Part shown: positions 10,196 to 19,542 of the stretch, piece by piece
How the letters are laid out: every line of letters starts with the position of its first letter
Numbering within the stretch: position 1 is the first letter of the stretch
From: Pestalotiopsis fici W106-1
Taxonomy: Eukaryota; Ascomycota; Sordariomycetes; Amphisphaeriales; Sporocadaceae
DNA: 64,000 nucleotides
Direction: 5' to 3'
NCBI RefSeq assembly: GCF_000516985.1
Contig: NW_006917095.1
Coordinates: 3,164,179 to 3,228,178 of the forward strand
Translations under genes and position numbers: made by a program
Notes under the pieces: generated by a model
What the model was told of the DNA's origin: nothing
Seen by the model: only the letters and a program-made list of their open reading frames with translations
Databases searched by the model: none

Positions 10196-11596
10196 ATGAA
10201 GGTAGCCACGATCCTTGTTTGCCTTTTATATGGGGTTGCCGCCTTTGAGGATACTGCAGCCTGGAAATCGTCGGCGATACTACCACGAGAAGAAGACATA
10301 CATTCTGTTCTGACATCACTATCGACATCTCTCGCTTCAGTCAAACACTCTGTCGAAACCTTTACCAGCGATACGACACAATCAAAACCCGACTTGGAAG
10401 CCCTGATCAGTACAGTCAACTCAGCTGCAGCTTTGATTGAAAGATCCCCGCAAAATCTTACCCAAGATGAGTTCTTTACCATAAAAGACGCCCTCATTGG
10501 ACTTCTTCACGAGCTGGATATCAAAAAGGAGCTCTTGGCGCAGTCAGATGCAGAGAATAGCGTTGATGGTGCCAGAGATGGACTTGAAAGACTCAGTGCC
10601 GCCATGGCGTCCAGACTGCCAAAGGCCCCAGGCTTACCAAGGGATATTCCTTACAAGAATGTAGATGGTCCAACGGCTCTCAGATATTTAGTGGAAATGG
10701 TGTCTGGCAATCTATGGGACTTTCTAGGTGTATTCCAGCCATTCATCAACGGCGACGCAAACACTCAGCCTCAGTTGAATCTTGTCACCAAAGACGCTGA
10801 CAAACTATTGGTTGGGTTGATTCAAGCCACGTCTGCGATGGAAAAAATCACAGGAAATGTGAGCATGGATGAAGTCGTCAATATAGAAGGAATCTACGTC
10901 ACAATGTTTAATTCGACAAGGGACAAATTAAACAACACAGAATACATGCCGAATCCACAATTCATCAATCAAGGGCTCTGCACATCTCTCAGCGACATCG
11001 AAACGCATTTCGAAAACTTCTTCACCACCACTTACGGAAAGCTTGGTTCATTTGTACTTTTAAATGATGTCTCGGTCTCTGTTTGGCAAAACTTTCTGGC
11101 CGGAGTGATCATTTGGTCGAACGATATTAATACCGCTTTCAATGAGTCTGCAGAAAAGTGCAGTGCAGCCAAAGGTGGCACTCCAGCGCCGGGTCTTCCT
11201 GGTGTCATTGTCGTAAGCGTCATTGAGACTGTCACGGGCCCATGCCACTGTGCGACTGCCGGGCCGCCCACAAAAACCAGGGATTCTATCAACACCGTCA
11301 CAAGTACCTTCATGGACGCGGTACCAGGCGATGCGACCGCGCCACCAGGCCCGTCGCCTCCAGCGGCGGGACAAGCTAATACCGTCGTGGTGAGCGTATT
11401 TGACACGGTCACAGTTCCTTGTCTCTGTGCAACTAGCTCATTGGCAACTACCACGGATGCTTCAAAGACTAGTACCTCTACCGCTCCGGCTACTGCAGAG
11501 AGCGAACAACCGTCTGCCTCAGATCCCAGCGGTGCCATGACCAATGTTGTTGTCCCCTTGGGACTGGTCGCTGGGATGTTTTTCTTGTTTTTCTGA
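10196..11596 (+). CDS. predicted GPI-anchored cell-surface protein
   Basis: 466 aa, single exon. A signal peptide (MKVATILVCLLYGVAA) opens the protein and a hydrophobic C-terminal tail (VVVPLGLVAGMFFLFF) preceded by small residues (SGAM) closes it, the layout of GPI-anchored wall or membrane proteins. Residues about 25-170 are helical and hydrophilic, recalling hydrophobic-surface-binding (HsbA-type) proteins, though that match is weak. Sequons NLT, NVS, NST, NNT and NES suggest N-glycosylation. The Thr/Ser/Pro-rich stalk from about 340 carries two copies of a Cys-containing motif, VVSVIETVTGPCHCAT and VVSVFDTVTVPCLCAT. Probable role: adhesion or wall surface. No enzyme motif is visible. Confidence 0.8.
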   Translation: MKVATILVCLLYGVAAFEDTAAWKSSAILPREEDIHSVLTSLSTSLASVKHSVETFTSDTTQSKPDLEALISTVNSAAALIERSPQNLTQDEFFTIKDALIGLLHELDIKKELLAQSDAENSVDGARDGLERLSAAMASRLPKAPGLPRDIPYKNVDGPTALRYLVEMVSGNLWDFLGVFQPFINGDANTQPQLNLVTKDADKLLVGLIQATSAMEKITGNVSMDEVVNIEGIYVTMFNSTRDKLNNTEYMPNPQFINQGLCTSLSDIETHFENFFTTTYGKLGSFVLLNDVSVSVWQNFLAGVIIWSNDINTAFNESAEKCSAAKGGTPAPGLPGVIVVSVIETVTGPCHCATAGPPTKTRDSINTVTSTFMDAVPGDATAPPGPSPPAAGQANTVVVSVFDTVTVPCLCATSSLATTTDASKTSTSTAPATAESEQPSASDPSGAMTNVVVPLGLVAGMFFLFF

Positions 11597-11936
11597 TGCT
11601 CTAGTCTCCGGCTCATGCTCGAGGAGAGGGGCAAATTTGTCTGAGGCTAAGTTTCGGTTTTCTATATCATACTTCCACCATCTATTTACAGCAAATGCCT
11701 ACAGCCTAAGACGAAATAATGTCCTAAAATAGAAAGAATATATTTGTATACTCATAGACTAAACCAGAGTTAGTACTGTACGTGAAGTGGCAAGTATTGT
11801 ATAGATATATAATCCTGACCATGACAATAGTCCAAGTCTTCAAGATTACAGTCAAGCTCATATCATTAACACGAGATGCTGTCGCATGGGCCAATCTGCG
11901 AGCACAATGAGTGAAGCAATAAATTGAACGCAGAAC
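11597..11936. other. convergent 3' intergenic
   Basis: Between the stops of two convergent genes, so expected to carry both 3' UTRs. AT-rich; nothing else seen. Confidence 0.5.
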
Positions 11937-12761
11937 TCAGGAACCTCTACTAATGGCTGGCATCTTCCCGATCCACTCATCAGCTTTGCCCTCGGCAGCA
12001 TCTACCAGCCATCTCGCCAAAAGTGCCCGCTTTATCGACGACGACCAGCCCTTTTCACCAATCCACCCGACAGAGACCTCGCCATCGTCCCTGTCTTTTC
12101 TCCAGCTTTCCTCATCGGGCTCGCCGGGTATCTGCGCGATACGAAAGACGGTCCAATCGAGACCAGCAGCGTCTCGATCAAAAGCGTCGGCAAGGTTCAG
12201 CATGTTTCGGTAAAGGGTACCAGAAAACAGCCTCATGAAGCAAACCACCATGAATTGAAAGGCAGTCCAATGGTCCTCGGTGCGTTGAATTGACACGGTC
12301 CCCATTGCAACGATGCGTCGTACGCCGTGTTGTCGCATAAGGGGAAATATGTAATTCTTGTACATGTCGGCATAGAGTGAAGGATCAATCTTGCGATCGC
12401 TGATCTGAGGACCCAAGAGCGACAGGACAGTCGATGAGCGTGACATGGCTGCGGATAGAGTTTCCCGGTCGCTCATTTCACCTTTAACTACCTATATTTA
12501 TTTAGCCAGGATTATCACTTCTAATGTCAAGGCGAGTCGAGTTGAGGAGAGACATGGTGTAGGTAAGTGAGCGAAAAGGGTGCACAATGGGGAGCACTGG
12601 GTAAGTACCTCTAGTAGCGGGTGTTTGGCCAATTCCTCTGGCAGTTTAGCGGGATTGCGGACGTATACAATCGCTGCATGGTTGCCGTGTGCAAGCTCTC
12701 GCAATAGACAGATTCCGGCAGGTCCAGTGCCCCCAAAAACAAGAATCTTGTCTCCTGGCAT
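11937..12761 (-). CDS. NAD(P)-binding NmrA/atypical SDR protein
   Basis: 235-aa Rossmann-fold protein from exons 12761-12609 and 12491-11937. The start is the ATG directly before the dinucleotide-binding loop: ILVFGGTGPAG, with Gly-rich motif GGTGPAG at residues 10-16. Strand 2 is followed by VRNP, an NADP-type Arg position. Further core pieces are TVLSLLGP and RRIVAMGTVS, and TVFRIAQIPG near the end. The SDR catalytic YxxxK is not seen, as in NmrA-like and SDR_a5-type proteins, which act as redox sensors or reductases. It diverges from a Zn2Cys6 regulator with 346 bp between the starts, a common arrangement for regulator and target. Longer upstream codons exist in frame, but they would only add a non-conserved leader. 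Confidence 0.87.
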
Positions 12762-13107
12762 GTTTATGGATGCAATATTCAATATGGCTTCTGATTGCAT
12801 GACTTTTGAAAGGAAATATTGGGCATTCTGGTACATTATATACCCATTATATACCATGTCATCTCCAGCTTCTTGCCGTACCCGAGCAGAAATGGTTCCC
12901 ACCCGTGTTATAGTGCTGTTCGCTAGTGCTTTAGCGCACAGAGCCCATCGCGCGCGGGATACAATCTACGCGCGACATAGAAAGAGTGACGAGGACCTTG
13001 ACCACGGGCATTTTCACACACTAGATCCCGCGCAAATTCCATCGCGCGCGCAATATTGACCAGGATCAGCAAAGCCCCCATGTTTGATTGAAAACTTGAA
13101 AACACCA
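12762..13107. promoter_or_regulatory. bidirectional promoter with repeated CATCGCGCGCG motif
   Basis: This 346-bp spacer between divergent starts holds two direct copies of CATCGCGCGCG (12946-12956 and 13040-13050). It also has an inverted pair, GCGCGGGAT (12952-12960) and ATCCCGCGC (13025-13033), and a CGCGCGAC box near 12969. Spaced CGG/GCG-type repeats are the kind of site bound by Zn2Cys6 dimers, so autoregulation by the adjacent factor is plausible. The repeats are seen; the function is inferred. Confidence 0.55.
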
Positions 13108-14832
13108 ATGCCGAAAAAGAAGCCAGAGAATTGCTGGACTTGCCGGCTGAGACGCAAGAAATGCGACGGAACACAACCAACGTGTCGAGTTTGCGCCAGC
13201 CTCGAAATCTCGTGTCATTACAGCGAGACGCAACCAGAGTGGATGGATGGCGGGCCAAGGCAGCAGGCCGAAGCTCAGCGCAGGAAATCAGAGGTCAAAT
13301 TAAGCGCAGACCGCCGGAGAAAAGAAAAGGTTGTGCGGCGCCTACAATCCGAGTTATTGTCCGATCCAGGCCGAGATGAGTATCATCAGGGTGTTGCGTC
13401 TCCCTTGACAACCGGCGCAACGCCAGCCCCGGACAAAGAGTCTCGGGGCTTTACACAATCTTCCTCGGCGTTGGAAGCCACATCCCCAGGCGGCAGCACT
13501 TCAAATGTTTGGCTGTCACACCTAAACTGCGACTATGACATTGGCTTGGTAGTTGCTTTCCTTGACCATGTTTTCCCCTTATTGTCTCCATTCTACCAGC
13601 CCTCTGTACTAGAAGGCGGCCGCATGTGGCTTTTGGCAGTAATCATGAGAGACAAGGTTTTTCGTCTACACACAAATGCCATAACATCGTACCTGCTGTC
13701 TGTCATTCCATGCCGCTCAGAGACCATAACAAATACATGCAAGCTGTATGCTCTGGAAGGTGCGCAACGTCAAAGAGATCTCGCCATTAGTCATCTCCAA
13801 AGCGACCTTTCAAGTCTAATCACACGGGGCATACACAACAATTTGTCCGAGACTGCAACACTACTCACCAATATGGTCAATGTACTCGATTTGGAAAGAA
13901 CCTTGGCAGACGGAGACGAGTGGCAAATCCACCTTGAGGCTGCCCTCAACCTTATTCGTGACCTGCTGCAAGACGAGTCTGGCTTGCAAGGTTCAAATTG
14001 GTCCTTGGTCCTCAGACGGCTTTCTGACCGCTCCAAGCCCGCCGGCTTCGACATGTGGAGTATCGACCAGGCTGCCTTTCGTTTCTCTGTCGCGAAACTT
14101 GTTGTGTTTGATATTGTCACCAGCAGCTCGTTGGGACGGCCTCCAGGGCTACTATCTCATCACCAAGAACTTCTCCGAGGCGATCGAGATCTAATGGACA
14201 GGAACCCTCTGCAGTTGACCGAGGTGAATGGTTGCCAGAACTGGGCGATGGCCCTCCTTGGGGAAGTAGTCGCCCTCGATGCTTGGAAGAAGGACCAAGA
14301 AAAGCAAAAAACCCAATACAGGCAGCACTTACTCCTTCGTGGTGAGGACATTTACACCAGACTCAACGATGGTCTCGTACAACTTGACAAGTGTTCTAAT
14401 TCTCAGGATAATGTAATGACCATGGACAGCCTAACCTCTAGGGCGCCGCCGCCGCCGTACGTTATAACAAAGTTATGGACATTCGCCACTCTTGCGTACC
14501 TGCATATTGTTCTGCATGGATGGCAACCATCTAACCGCGAGTTTCGCCACTCGGTCTTTCATGCTACGGAGCTCATCAAGCAGCTATCTCCGTGGCCTCT
14601 TCATCTGCGAGCTCAATCCTGGCCTCTGTGCGTCGCGGGCTGTCTTGCTTCTGAGGAGGAAAGGCCATTTTACCAGAGCCTGGAGAGCATCTTGGGTGCA
14701 CTGGCGAGCTTTGGGTCGATTCAGCAGACGAAAAGGATATGGAAAAGGGTGTGGGCAGACAAATCTGATGAACCTCGAAAAGATGTAGCAACATGTCTTG
14801 CAAGCTGTGATTATAAGGCATTTCTGGCTTAG
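13108..14832 (+). CDS. Zn2Cys6 fungal transcription factor
   Basis: 574-aa nuclear regulator, single exon. The binuclear zinc cluster sits at the very N-terminus: Cys9, 12, 19, 26, 29 and 36, spacing CX2CX6CX6CX2CX6C, with the basic run RLRRKK. A basic/linker stretch rich in Arg, Lys and Glu follows (about 52-90), then a Ser/Thr-rich link. From about 135 to the end lies an alpha-helical middle-homology region of the fungal_trans_2 (DUF3468) type, containing LSHLNCDYDIGLVVAFLDHV (about 140-160). The start was set at ATG 13108; the longer frame needs a TTG. Divergent from the NmrA-like gene, it is a candidate local regulator. Target genes cannot be read from sequence. Confidence 0.93.
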   Translation: MPKKKPENCWTCRLRRKKCDGTQPTCRVCASLEISCHYSETQPEWMDGGPRQQAEAQRRKSEVKLSADRRRKEKVVRRLQSELLSDPGRDEYHQGVASPLTTGATPAPDKESRGFTQSSSALEATSPGGSTSNVWLSHLNCDYDIGLVVAFLDHVFPLLSPFYQPSVLEGGRMWLLAVIMRDKVFRLHTNAITSYLLSVIPCRSETITNTCKLYALEGAQRQRDLAISHLQSDLSSLITRGIHNNLSETATLLTNMVNVLDLERTLADGDEWQIHLEAALNLIRDLLQDESGLQGSNWSLVLRRLSDRSKPAGFDMWSIDQAAFRFSVAKLVVFDIVTSSSLGRPPGLLSHHQELLRGDRDLMDRNPLQLTEVNGCQNWAMALLGEVVALDAWKKDQEKQKTQYRQHLLLRGEDIYTRLNDGLVQLDKCSNSQDNVMTMDSLTSRAPPPPYVITKLWTFATLAYLHIVLHGWQPSNREFRHSVFHATELIKQLSPWPLHLRAQSWPLCVAGCLASEEERPFYQSLESILGALASFGSIQQTKRIWKRVWADKSDEPRKDVATCLASCDYKAFLA

Positions 14833-15661
14833 GCTCATAGAAGGAGTCGCAAGAGTTGAACTGTACTCATTGACTTGACGCCGTTGTCTCTTTCATGAGG
14901 GCCACTTTAGCGATTCTGCTATTTAGGTTTTTCACAAGTCAACTGATTTTGAATGCTAGAGAAGAACTTATTCTCAACGCCGATGTGGCTTAAAAAGAAG
15001 GGTAGACAAAATGTCTGCCTTGGCTCAATAAGCGTAGACTACCTCCTGAATGACCAAGTGAGTTGGACCGGTGAAAGGTTATGAACAATTTTTGTAAACA
15101 AACCCGGCTACCTTGAGGGAGCCTAGTAGAATTCTGTCAACTTAATTATAAAACCAGTCATTTACCTCGAGTCTCCTCCATCTGTGTCTCTGTCTCTATT
15201 TTTCTCTCACATTCTTCCAGCTTTCCACATTTCCTTCGCATTTCTCGTTACTCTTCAGTTCCTTCTCATCGTCCAATTTCCTTCATCTGCCTGTCTCTAT
15301 TTTCCTTTCCATCTCGCCATTGCTCGTCATAATTTCTGGAACAGAAAACAGTAGGCAAGGGAGTGTACTTTGAAGAGCACATAGAATATCTGCAAGCGTT
15401 AATCGCTGCATATTTCGAGCATTTGTCAAAAGATATATGCAAGCATATATCGGCGCGAACGCAAAGACGTACATGAGAGCACATAGAGAAGCATACTTTG
15501 CAGCATATCGCGCAGCATCTCAAGAAGCATACCAAGAAGCAGAAAGAGCAGCACACGGAGCAGCACACGGAGCAGCACACGGAGCAGCACACGGAGCAGC
15601 ACACGGAGCAGCAGAACGCAAATCAGCCGGACAGCAGACATTTCGCACCACTCTTGACAAA
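14833..15661. promoter_or_regulatory. intergenic / 5' leader of the NPP1-family gene
   Basis: Pyrimidine-rich stretch at about 15175-15310 (CT-rich, typical of filamentous-fungal promoters and leaders). It is followed by an open leader frame from ATG 15437 that runs in phase into the downstream gene and contains the 12-bp tandem repeat. Confidence 0.55.
15546..15605 (+). repeat. 12-bp tandem repeat, five perfect copies
   Basis: Unit GAGCAGCACACG repeated five times without mismatch, then a partial sixth copy. The unit is a multiple of three and lies in an open frame where it encodes an Ala-Ala-His-Gly tetrapeptide repeat. It sits 57 bp upstream of the signal-peptide ATG of the next gene and in phase with it. 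Confidence 0.95.
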
Positions 15662-16863
15662 ATGGCACGATCGTTTTCGATTCCCATGGCATTGTGAGTA
15701 CCTGATATACTGATATAGCTCTGCAGAGCGACCAAGGAAACCAGGAGCTAATATTTCTTTTCCTTTCAAGTTGGGGTATGATGATTCTTCTCATCACCCT
15801 CGCCCATGCCATGCCGATTCCGGCGGATGGAAACCAATACGGCGACCTTGATCATCAAGGCTGGGATCACCATGTCCCGCAGGCGCTGGCGCAACATGCC
15901 ACGGAAGACCAGTTGAGATTTCAGCCGGCGCTCGACTTTGACAAGGATGGCTGTTACAACGCTCCCGCCATTGATGCACAGGGAAACGTCAATCATGGCA
16001 TGCATCACGATGGTACCTCGGCTAATGGTATGGTTCCCCAAGCTGAGAATTCCAAAACGCGAGACTTGGACTGCCCAGAATTTGACAGCTGGCTAACCTT
16101 GCGCTTGATAGATCGTTGCCGTAACCCATCATATCTCGATAATAATAACGTATATGTGCGCTCAAAGTGCAATAACAATTGGTGCGCGCACATGTACGCC
16201 TATTACTTTGAGAAGGACGTGGCGGTCGAGAATTTCATCATCGATATCGGCGGCAGCAGACACGACTGGGAGAACGTAATCGTGTTCCACGAGATGAACT
16301 CGACTGATGTCAAACACGTCGCCATCTCAGAGGAGTACGGTTACAGTGTCAGAGTAGGCGACTACGTAAAGTATGACAGCGGCACCCACCCAAAGGTCGT
16401 ATATCACAAGAACGGAGGCTCCAGACACTCCTTTCGGTGGTCCGACAAGGGCGACGAAAAGGACGGGCCCGAGAATGACAAGCACGTTTGGTACCGCGGC
16501 CCCCTCGTGGATTACGACAATGGGTTTCCCAGCACGGCCATTCGCGACACGTTGATGAGACACGACTTTATAGAGGACAAGAATGTGATTCCCCTGCGGC
16601 CCTGGACCTTCGAGGCCTATCTTCGCGATGCCATTGTCAGGGTCAAGGGCAATGGAGTTGGAGACTTTCACGAGTTTCACAAGGACTTTAACCGCGAGTT
16701 CTTCTTACCCTCGGAAATGGACAAGGAGATGTGCAAGATTTGGAAACCCCCCTTGTTGTTCCCTCCGGAAACCTACGAGCGGCCTTGCAAGAACAACGAT
16801 CCGGGCTTTTGGGATTGGATTGCGAGCTTCTTTGATGGCTCGCACCCAAGGTGGCCACTCTGA
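15662..16863 (+). CDS. secreted NPP1/NLP-family protein, variant signature
   Basis: 374 aa from exons 15662-15693 and 15771-16863. Splicing creates a clean signal peptide (cleavage after about residue 24, LAHA) that neither exon shows alone, which favours ATG 15662. The body matches the necrosis- and ethylene-inducing-like family (NPP1): LRFQPALDF, a conserved Cys, AIDAQGN, MYAYYFEKD, then the signature heptapeptide region at residues 172-178. Family members normally read G-H-R-H-D-W-E there; this protein has Ser in place of the first His. The rest of the acidic/His metal-site set (H, D, E) is kept. The C-terminal part (about 280-374) is longer than usual. Some NLPs damage plant membranes while many do not; the variant suggests this one may be non-cytolytic, but sequence alone cannot settle it. 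Confidence 0.85.
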
Positions 16864-17831
16864 CGTGGGAGTACTGGAACTGCCCACTAGTGTGGCTATG
16901 GAAGTTTGACATGGGGTGGCTTAGTGGTCCAGTAGGGGACATAGAAACGTTTGTTTTTGGTTGAAATTTTGGCTCCAGCACACGAAAGGAGTCACCTAGT
17001 TTTACGCATACACTTTCAATATAGTTATCCATGCGCCCTCCTTAAATTATTATTTGAGAAACATGTCTTTGAAAATCTCATCTTTTCGTTGATTTATCAA
17101 AACCATGCAAGGGCAACAGCCGCCTGGTTGTGGTCCTAGTTGGGGTGTGGTTTGGTTGTGTTTTTGTTTCCCATCTCAATTCATGAGCTGATTTTTGTTG
17201 GTTGATATTTTTCTCTCTGGCTGTATACCATGTTCAATCGTGTACAGAGTACTCGAGGTACCAACTATACTACGCTGCTTTGTATCTTGCAAGTTCCACA
17301 ATCCAGCCCATTGGAGAGAAATACAGCTTCAATATCGCGGCCCCGGGTGAGAAAGCATGCGGTAGCGACGCTAATTAGAAAAATATAGTTGTGATAATCA
17401 TCGCTCTTGACGCAGCCAATGAGTACAGAATACGTAAGGCCACATTCACTGGCGCTTCGCAACTCTTGACCACACAGTCAGCATTGCTGACAACCGAGGG
17501 TAGCAGCGGGACAGGGATCATCTGCATGGGACAGTCAAGTATGTCGTCCTGTAGCATACTCAGTAGTTCTATCCAAGAAAGAACTTTGCAGTAGCTGCAT
17601 ACCTAGTAGTTTCTAGATAACCGCATACGCACCTGCAGCTGACATTGCTCCTGGCAATCCGTGCGCTATACGCCCATTTCGTCTGAACGAATCACCTCGA
17701 TAGAATCAGAGAGTTGCAACACTCTGCAGGCTATGGATTCTCTAACATATAAGAGTGATTGGTATCCATTGCCAATGTCCTGATCGAGTGAAAGAATGAT
17801 ACAGACTTAGTCATTCCCAAACGACATCAGA
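16864..17831. other. intergenic, nothing recognised
   Basis: 3' region of the NPP1-type gene and promoter of the P450 gene. Small overlapping frames on both strands have no family features. Confidence 0.5.
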
Positions 17832-19542
17832 ATGGATAACATCAATCCACTTGTTTTGATCGCTACCCTGGCAGCCATATTTCTAGCATCATACTGTTTC
17901 TATGCCGTCTATCTGCACCCGCTCCGAGACTTTCCTGGTCCTAAACTATCAGCCGTGACCCGCATCCCCTACTGGATCGTCTGTCTGCGTGGAGACCAGG
18001 TCAGACATTTAATCAAGCTCCACGAAAAGTACGGCCCCGTCGTCAGGTACGCGCCCGACGACCTGAGCTACGCCGACGGCCGGGCCTGGAAGGACATTGC
18101 CAGCGTCCAGAAAGGCAAGAAGGAGAATCCCAAACAGGTCGAATTCCACGCGCCCTCGTGCAACGGGACGCCCAACCTGGTGACGGAGAATAACCAGGAG
18201 CGCCACGCGGCCATTCGCCGCGTCTTTTCGCCCGCCTTTTCGGAAAAGGCCCTCAAGGCGCAGGAGCCCCTGTTCCACAAGTATGCCGACCTCATGGTCA
18301 AAAAGGGCGGCGCGGCCGGTACCATCAACATGACCGAGCTCTTGAACTGGGCGACCTTTGACATCATGGCCGACTTGGCGTTTGGAGAGTCTCTTGGCCT
18401 CTTGGAAAAGGGCGCATACTCTTCATGGATTGCAATCGTCTTCAACGCTGTCAGGGTACGTAGTCTGAGCAGGTGAACTGGGGCAGTCGAGCTTATTCAA
18501 TGTCAAGGTTCTCCCGTTTGTCCAAATGATATCCTTTTATCCGCTTTTGAAGAGGCTGTACGACTTTCTGGAGCCCAAATCAGTCGTGGCGATGCGCCTG
18601 GATCATTTCAATCATACCGTGGAACGCGTCGATAAACGACTCCGCGATGGTTCCGAGAGCCCTGATCTCTGGAATTTGGTGGAGGAGACCAATGTACTCA
18701 CTGTGAAAGAGATGCATACCAATGCGGAACTGTTCATGCTCGCAGGCACAGAGACTACAGGTAGGATGACGGAAATATTCGGGCTACACTGTATTTTCGT
18801 GTGGCTGAGACTTGTTAAACAGCTTCATTATTGACGGGCCTCACATATCACCTACTCACGAACCCCGATAAGATGAAAATCCTGACCGATGAGATTCGCA
18901 GCCGGTTCAAGGATTATCAGGACATGACGTTTGAAGCGCTTGCCCAACTAGAATATTTGAATGCATGTACGTACACCTCGACTCGAAGCAACAAGATACT
19001 CGACATTCTTTTTTTTTTTTTTTTGACACCGGGACACAGGCATACGTGAGGGACTGAGAATTTACCCCTCGATTCCCACTGGCATTCCCCGAGTGGTCGC
19101 AGACGGTGGTAATATCATACTAGGGAAATACATTCCAGGAGGCACTCGTGTGTCGGTGCATCAATCAGCAACCTACCGCTCATCGACAAACTTCAAGTAA
19201 TGTACCCGCCTTGCATGATGGAACAAGGGAGATAATTGGAATCTTTTCTGACCATGAAACTTGTCCGAGTCCAGGAACCCCAATGATTTTATTCCAGAAC
19301 GCTGGCTCGGTGATCCAGAGTATAGCCACGACAAGCGCGATGCGCACCAACCTTTTTCAGTGGGCCCGAGAAACTGTCTCGGCATGAACATGGCTTGGCA
19401 CGAGATGCGACTTTTGCTCGCAAAGCTATTGTATAGTTTTGACATCGACTCTGATGTTGGGCCCGAGTGGACGGAGCAAAACGTCTACGTTATTTGGGAC
19501 CGTAAGCCGCTGGTGTGCCGCCTGGTACCAGCTTCGTCATGA
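17832..19542 (+). CDS. cytochrome P450 monooxygenase
   Basis: 481-aa microsomal P450 from five exons: 17832-18455, 18508-18760, 18823-18966, 19040-19196, 19275-19542. An N-terminal membrane anchor (about residues 5-28) precedes a proline-rich hinge HPLRDFPGPKLSA. The I-helix oxygen-binding motif AGTETT ends exon 2 (about 287-292). The ExxR motif is Glu344-Arg347 in REGLRIYP. NPNDFIPERW follows, then the heme loop FSVGPRNCLG (420-429) with proximal Cys427. The start of exon 5 completes a split Lys codon, giving NFKNPNDF. Overall it resembles the CYP65-type group that includes trichothecene C-15 hydroxylases, so oxidation of a terpenoid or polyketide is likely; substrate unknown. Intron 3 contains a run of 16 T. 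Confidence 0.95.

Noticed and set aside
11032..11634. 200-codon minus-strand ORF
   Set aside because: Exact antisense shadow of the Thr/Ser-rich GPI-anchored protein.
15266..15812. Cys-Cys-Ser-Val repeat ORFs on the minus strand
   Set aside because: Mirror translation of the 12-bp tandem repeat; no start, signal peptide or family support.
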